Source: Membranipora membranacea (Eukaryota > Bryozoa > Gymnolaemata > Cheilostomatida > Membraniporidae). Taken from it: a stretch of 64,000 nucleotides of DNA. The DNA lies in assembly GCA_914767715.1 (NCBI GenBank), contig OU612066.1, positions 35,316,283-35,380,282 of the forward strand, written 5' to 3'. The notes below the pieces were generated by a model. That model worked only from the letters and a program-made list of their open reading frames with translations, was not told where the DNA came from and did no database searches. This document shows positions 57,961 to 64,000 of the stretch, piece by piece (position 1 is the first letter of the stretch; each line of letters starts with the position of its first letter). The translations under genes and the position numbers were made by a program.

Positions 57961-58333
57961 CCTACTCTAACCAATTGCTCTAACAGAGAAACTCACAACT
58001 GTAATACAACTAACAGTCAGAAAAATATAGCGTGGCTTGAACTCTTTTGGTTACATATTTTGGCATTATGGCAATGGTATTTTGGGATTTGGTATGTTGT
58101 CTCATATGGTATTATGTCCAATCCGGCGTTATATCCACTGGTATTTTGACACTACTGGCGTTTTGTACGACTGGTATTTTGGCATTGGTATAGTGTGCAG
58201 TGGTGTTATCACCTATGGTATTATGGCCATGGCATTATGGCTATGACATTATGTCACTGGCATTTTGTCCCAATGGCATTTTGACCCAATGTCATTTTGA
58301 CCATGGCATTATGGCCAGGTACCTGAGTCTAAA

Positions 58334-59048
58334 TACAGGATTAAATATTGGAAAATAATGCGCTACTAAATTTCTCTACAGTTTGAAACTGCAGCAGATA
58401 TGCCCTGTGGCTCTTGTCGATATCAGGCTGAATAACTACCCATGTGTGATTATATCCTTACTCTGAGATTATAAATGGTGACCTGCACAAAATGACAATA
58501 AGAATTAAAGTTTCTGTATACTTTTATAACGACAATTTAGTCATAATGCAGGAATTGTAGACCTGTCTGCCTTAAATTTGTTATTTATGGCCAAGCATCA
58601 AGACATAATTATGCACTTGATAGGACTTTCAAGGCCACCTATTTGTCAACATACAGGCAATTTCTAAAATATGATTACAGAGTAAGACATATTAGTCTAT
58701 CATGGTGTTATTTAAACAGCCTATCAGGATGGCCAGTGCCAGTACGCAACCAAATTTCTGTTGTACCTAAAGATAATTACGATTGTAGTTAATTATGGCA
58801 TCCAAACAAAAACAAAATGATAGTTTATAATAATAATTATAGTTGACATCAACTGTCAGGGGGCAGCTTGGGTCCAATTTGCCGGGAGGTAAAGATTATG
58901 GTAACCCTAAACAGCAATTACTGTCCCCATAATTCTCCAAGATATTTTGGTATTTATAAGAAAAAGCTCATGAGAAATTTCATACCATTCAAGCAGATAC
59001 CTACTACCTACAGACAAGCATAGCAATAACAGATTATCTAACGACAAG
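58334..59048. other. Upstream region of gene C
   Basis: No coding sequence. tatttataag at 58950-58959 is a TATA candidate about 90 bases before the start codon. Confidence 0.5.
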
Positions 59049-61322
59049 ATGTATCGTGTCAGAGCATGTGTAGTAAACGTCCTGTTGCTGGTCATCGCTG
59101 ACGGTATATCAGCGGGTAAGGGTAGAGATGAGACTTTTGAGTTATTGGAGACTTGTACTAACTATTATAATGAACTGGTGGATGTGGTCAACGTCACCTT
59201 GCTGACATACCCATGTGCTGAGACGGCCTTCAGCGTACTGGAAGGTGAAGGAGAACTGGACTCTGCTAAACGAAGAATCAACGACTCATCCAGGTGTACT
59301 GACAGGTAAGGAACTTTTCTCACATTGAATATGGATCAGAATTGAGTAATGCACATCCCTATATCATTTTACGAGCAGAAACTTGTGTTTAGGATTGAGG
59401 ACCTGGCGATCTCTACAATATACACCTGATGAATGTGTCCTGCGTCAATGTTTTGATTATATTAATGAACAGAACATAATTTTCCAGGTGTCCAGGGAAA
59501 CCATGTCGTGGAACAACCATCAGCCTGCAATCAAAACTGAATAGCGCAACATCGGTCAAAGAATTCCTAGATGGTAAGTTGAGGGACAAAGGCGGGTTGA
59601 AGATATAGCACTATATTAAAGGGTTGCGATAAAATCTTCCTCTTTGTTTTGCTCTTCCCACTTTCCTTATTCCTTTCTGCCAATAATACACGGATTACGA
59701 CACCCAGCATGATACAGCAGAAATGAATACTAAGACTTGGGGCAGGTCATGTATTCCAGCATTGAATTGAATAGGTTCGATCATGTTAAAAATTTTGGAA
59801 TATTATTACGTTTCTGTAGACACGATAAACAGTAACTATGAGTCAATGCAAAGGCTTGTTACTGTGAATGTTTGCGCAGCCAAAACAAAGATGGGATTTG
59901 GACATCACAAAATTGCCATGAGCAAATACATTATGAAGCATACAGGCAACAGTATGTGGGACATTCTACAAACTGGGACATCTTGTAAATCTAGTGTTTC
60001 AGAAATCAAGCCAATATGTCGTAATGTTAATGTAGCATCAAAAGCTTAACTCGGAAAGGGCGTGGCGACAAATCTATGTCATCAAGACAAGTGTCTCTAA
60101 ACTCTCCCTAGACAAGAAAGCCGGTAAAAAATGAAAACTGAAAACTTAACATTATAGGGTCAAAGCAATGACATGAATCATGTACCCTTATTATTCTCGT
60201 GCTAATGTCTATTTACATGTGAAAATCTATAAAGTAAATGAAAGGTTAATTGCAAGTGTTAGAAATTGTTTGTTTTTTCGGCCAGTGGTAGTTTACTGTG
60301 TCAAAATCCTATCACATCCAAATACGAATATTTAATATTTTACAGATTTGGGCTGCAGTTCTTTCAGCACAACACCTCAATCTGAAACAACACCTCAATC
60401 TGAAACAACACCTCAATCTGAAACAACACCAGAATCTGAAACAACACCTCAATCTGAAACAACACCTCAATCTGAAGCAACACCAGAATCTGAAACAACA
60501 CCTCAATCTGAAACAACACCTCAATCTGAAACAACTCCTCAACCTGAAACAACACCAGAATCTGAAACAACACCTCAATCTGAAACAACACCTCAATCTG
60601 AAACAACACCAGAATCTGAAACAACACCAGAATCTGAAACAACACCTCAATCTGAAACAACACCTCAATCTGAAACAACACCAGAATCTGAAACAACACC
60701 TCAATCTGAAACAACACCAGAATCTGAAACAACACCTCAATCTGAAACAACACCTCAATCTGAAACAACACCAGAATCTGAAACAACACCTCAATCTGAA
60801 ACAACACCAGAATCTGAAACAACACCTCAATCTGAAACAACACCTCAATCTGAAACAACACCTCAATCTGAAACAACACCAGAATCTGAAACAACACCTC
60901 AATCTGAAACAACACCTCAATCTGAAACAACACCAGAATCTGAAACAACACCAGAATCTGAAACAACACCTCAATCTGAAACAACACCTCAATCTGAAAC
61001 AACACCAGAATCTGAAACAACATCTCAATCTGAAACAACACCAGAATCTGAAACAACACCTCAATCTGAAACAACACCTCAATCTGAAACAACACCAGAA
61101 TCTGAAACAACACCTCAATCTGAAACAACACCAGAATCTGAAACAACACCAGAATCTGAAACAACACCTCAATCTGAAACAACACCAGAATCTGAAACAA
61201 CACCTCAATCTAAAACAACACCAGAATCTGAAACAACCACTGTATCTGAAACAACACCAGAATCTGAAACAACACCTGAATCTGAAACAACACCTCAATC
61301 TGAAACAACACCTGAAGGCTGA
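59049..61322 (+). CDS. Secreted Cys protein C with possible mucin-like C terminus
   Basis: Unknown family, related to A and B by gene structure. Exons 59049-59305 and 59488-59573 are secure. Exon 3 starts at 59820. It either runs to a stop at 60049 (190 residues in all) or uses an internal donor (aaca/gtatgt, 59951) to join 60346-61322 in frame, giving 483 residues. Residues 1-22 are a signal peptide. Exon 2 is 86 bases, phase 2 to 1, and begins with R-C directly after the intron, with C-x3-C-x4-C across the junction. Length, phase and Cys placement equal exon 4 of gene B. The long form ends in about 52 TTPQSE/TTPESE hexapeptides, likely O-glycosylated. A shift near 61313 cuts the repeat short. 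Confidence 0.72.
60364..61310 (+). repeat. 18-bp coding minisatellite (TTPQSE/TTPESE)
   Basis: About 52 units of acacctcaatctgaaaca or acaccagaatctgaaaca. The order of Q and E units contains a block of about 15 units (E QQ EE QQ E Q E QQ E Q E) that occurs twice, so the array grew partly by block duplication. Several frames on both strands are open because the unit has no stop in them. Confidence 0.95.
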
Positions 61323-61392
61323 ATCTGAAACAACACCAGAATCTGAAACAACACCTGAATCCGAATCTACGACTATGTTATATGTTTTCTGA

Positions 61393-62804
61393 AATCTTTT
61401 TATTTTAGTATAAGAATTAAAATATCAAAGGAATAAATCTCATAAATCATACTTCCACAGTTCACTTACATAGTGACTCTTTCAACAGAAATCATCGTCT
61501 TCATCTGTCATGTGATTACAACAGAGAGGGTGGGATACCTCCCCCCTCCCACCAGATAGGGTGGGATACCTACCCCACCTCTCGGGTGTAACCATGATTA
61601 CCCGAGTAATTTTGTGTTATCTTCACAAAATCTTAACATATTTATATTTCCAGATCTATGCAATATTTGATCATTTTTAAAGTGTTTTTGGAGCCGCTGG
61701 TAACTGAATTCTTGTGAAATTTTTGTGGGGAATAATATAAGACGTGTTTCCAGAGAAAAAAGGTATGTGGGCTGTAGTTATAGGGATGGATGAACCAAAA
61801 AGGTTATTATCAATTCTCAACACTATATGCAATGCATGCATCTTCAGGAATAACGAATAACCCTTCCATATAAATAATGGAATCTTGAATCATATTGCTA
61901 GGCTTTATACTGTTTGTGTGCAGATCTGATCTGAATATTAATTAATGTCACCAAGAAGTGTCCATAGAGATTAACACATGACTATAGGCATATTTCCACC
62001 ACATTAGGCGCTTGCCAATACAAATATAGTCCAAATATCTCGGTTTAGCAAATATTATGAATATCATGTCAGCCTTAGTCAAGGGCAGGGATATCATGCT
62101 TAATAAACGTGCTGCCTCATGTGACTTGCAGACGTTAGTTAACTAAGGTACAGCATCTTGGGGTGATTTCGCATGTCAAGTCAAGGGCTATGTGAGTCAC
62201 AATCCAATTTGAAATTTCTCTCCCGTTGAGATATGGCGAGTAATTCATCTTCAGTTGGTCCCTTTTTTGCCCTGATTTGATTTTTATTTTCGTCCAAAAT
62301 TAAAAAAGTAAAATTGGAAAATTCATGTCTTTTAACATAACAAGGCATTTACATTGTAATGATTATCATATAGATCTGTGCACGTTGTTGATATCAGCAG
62401 CTTATTACATGTCTCGACCTATCTTGTATCATCCAATGAGGCTGTCTGGAGCACTAAAATTAGAATTATTAAATTTATCACATATTATGGAAAATATAGT
62501 TTAATTAAAAGGGTTTGAACTGCTGCGCATGAGAATTTGTGACAGTCCATTAATAAACATGGCCATGCTGTCATCTAGCCCAAGAGAACAATAACGAGAA
62601 ACGTAATGGTTGATTTTAAGGTGCATTTGGGACTGAAATGTCACTATCTTTGAAGCAGCTACATAAAATCTGTAAAACTCTACTGTCAACAATATACAAA
62701 TTGGCCCAGCACTTCACATGGTCAGTTTGCCAGGACATGCTGCTCTCCATTATGTTAGGAGCTTTCCTTATGTTTGCATCCCAAGGAAGAATAACACTAA
62801 GAAC
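61393..62804. other. Intergenic between gene C and VMO1-like gene
   Basis: AT-rich with a C-rich inverted patch (gggtgggatacct) at about 61528-61600. No gene recognised. Confidence 0.5.
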
Positions 62805-62883
62805 TAGTCTGTCTGGTTGACAAGCTTTGCCTTGGGGGAGGGGAGAACCCCCTAACAACAACTAAGCTTGTCAAGACAGGCTA
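62805..62883. mobile_element. 79-bp hairpin related to the 5162 element
   Basis: Ends tagtctgtctggttgacaag and its partner ending cttgtcaagacaggcta resemble the TAGCCTGTCTTAACAAGCTT ends of the element at 5162. No matching 9-mers flank it, so it is old or rearranged. Confidence 0.6.
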
Positions 62884-62948
62884 GATGGTCCTTGGACGGC
62901 ACAATCCCGTATTTTACCCAAAAGTCACATCTGTAATACTCTCATTGC

Positions 62949-63848
62949 TTACCAAGGATTGCTGAACTTGCAGCAGTAGAATTGGGCATCATTGAGACCA
63001 TAGTCATCTCCAAATCCCTGAGGGAACTCTACTTGTGTTCGTATCGCACAGATATAGCTGCCCAGAGGACAGTTCTCTTCATAACTCCAGTCTCCAAATC
63101 CCCGACCGTGTCCATCTAGTAACCGCTTGTATGGGGTGTCAGGGGATCGGCATACAAAATCATAATCGCTGACTATGAACAAAAACAGATTAGTGTCATT
63201 CCCAGATTGTTGTTGAAAAGTGGTACAAAATGGGTAAAAGCTATTGTTGATGTTGTTTAAGATAGTCGCTATAATTGGAAAGTCACAAAAGAATATTTTG
63301 ACTTTTCTATGGAAATCCGCCACGCCTTAATGACCATAAATATTGTCCAGACTTTTTTTAACCGATATAGAGGTAGGTAGAGAGGGGGGAGCGTCATTAA
63401 TTGACCTCTGTGCATCATAACAAAATCCTTTACATTCCGGCAGCAGGGATTAGTCTATTGATCAGTTCCAAGAAATCGGATTAATCTCTATACACATATA
63501 AGTTGTGGAAGTGTAAGCGTAAGCAAAGGTATGTCTGTTCTTTCTGTCACATAAGCTTTTCCATTGGAAAATCAAGCTGTAATTGAATACACTCATACTA
63601 AGGAGATTAACAAACACACTTGACATCACATTGCGTAAATCAAAATTGCAAAAATCATCATCAAAGCTCGGGAAGCTTAACATCTCTGACCTGCTGAGTC
63701 ATCTAGCATGCCCTGATATTTCTCTGATCTGACGGAAGCTCCTGACAGATAATAACTAGTAGGACATGATTTGGTTCTGCCCCACTCTCCGGAGTCGCCG
63801 ATATAGGACTCAATACTCTCCTCAGGTTGGCCAGTCTCACATGGTGAC
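62949..63848 (-). CDS. VMO1: Vitelline membrane outer layer protein 1-like, 3' part
   Basis: A secreted beta-prism protein of the VMO1 family, known from egg envelopes and animal secretions. Two exons are seen: 63691-63848 and 62949-63172, joined in phase 1 (gcag/gtcaga, catag/TCAGC). The second of the three VMO1 repeats reads GDSGEWGRTKSCPTSYYLSG, then DDSA-VSDYDFVC. The third reads GFGDWSYEENCPLGSYICAI and ends QGFGDDYGLNDAQFYCC, matching the family's QGxGDDTALNDxxxxCC end. The stop after SNPW sits a few residues past the usual C terminus. The 63848 acceptor needs a preceding exon in phase 2, which lies beyond the window together with the signal peptide. Confidence 0.9.
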
Positions 63849-64000
63849 CTGACAAACACAACAGATGGGTACAAGTGTTCTAAATGAGGTAATAACACAA
63901 CATGTCTATTTATCAAATTAATCCAATTGTCAATCGCTAACCGGACCTGAAACTGTAGATTGTTGGGGACCAACATCTAAATTTTCCTGTCTGAATATAT

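Larger units (their letters stand above)
55406..58324. mobile_element. 2.9-kb element with long inverted repeats
   Basis: 55406-55711 and 57939-58324 are imperfect inverted repeats of roughly 300-380 bases. Each is built of short subrepeats such as cataatgccatgg and caaaataccagt. The flanks gagtctaga (55397-55405) and gagtctaaa (58325-58333) agree at 8 of 9 bases, a likely 9-bp target duplication. The inner edge of both arms carries a tRNA-like A-box sequence. The interior includes an old LINE scrap. No transposase seen. Confidence 0.75.

Noticed and set aside
60312-61298. Long open frames on the minus strand and in a second plus frame over the TTPQSE array
   Set aside because: They are by-products of an 18-bp repeat without stops; only one frame connects in phase with upstream exons.
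60364-61310. CRISPR-like array
   Set aside because: The units are contiguous and carry no unique spacers, and the genome is animal; it is a coding minisatellite.

Overview
The window is nuclear DNA from an invertebrate animal. It has spliceosomal introns with GT..AG ends, AT-rich intergenic DNA, a eukaryotic tRNA-Leu, LINE retrotransposons with animal-type PHD, endonuclease and reverse-transcriptase domains, many short foldback transposons, and animal gene families: phosphopantothenate-cysteine ligase, SLC45 transporter, nucleobindin, type-2 chitin-binding mucin and VMO1. Chitin-binding mucins, VMO1 and lineage-specific lysine-rich secreted proteins would fit a marine lophotrochozoan such as a mollusc or annelid, but the sequence alone does not settle the phylum.

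Layout. 1-9.3 kb is mobile-element territory: a broken LINE, an inverted scrap of it, and a LINE with an intact 1078-residue ORF. 10.1-11.25 kb is a two-exon PPCS gene. 11.6-18.2 kb is a nine-exon SLC45 transporter on the minus strand, tail to tail with PPCS. 11.2-20.2 kb is repeated in inverted orientation at 23.4-30.4 kb. That second arm carries a decayed SLC45 pseudogene and the last bases of PPCS, and it ends about 250 bases before a ten-exon nucleobindin gene (30.66-37.1 kb). 40.2-44.25 kb is a six-exon secreted chitin-binding mucin with an antisense tRNA-Leu in one intron. 45.9-48.1 kb and 52.2-54.1 kb hold two paralogous five-exon secreted basic proteins (called A and B here). A more distant relative (C) that may end in a mucin-like repeat lies at 59.0-61.3 kb. 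54.9-55.3 kb is a Gly/Ala/Pro repeat ORF. 55.4-58.3 kb is a large inverted-repeat element holding a LINE scrap. The last two exons of a minus-strand VMO1-like gene close the window.

From 40 kb on, most recognisable genes encode secreted proteins (chitin-binding mucin, A, B, C, VMO1), which looks like a secretory or extracellular-matrix neighbourhood; this is inference. The inverted duplication lets the two arms be compared as empty and filled sites. This shows directly that several foldback elements of 36-108 bp inserted after the duplication, with 9-bp or 8-bp target-site duplications.

Exon borders were read by eye from splice consensus and reading-frame continuity. The total coding length of every multi-exon gene given here is divisible by three, but no transcript data were available.
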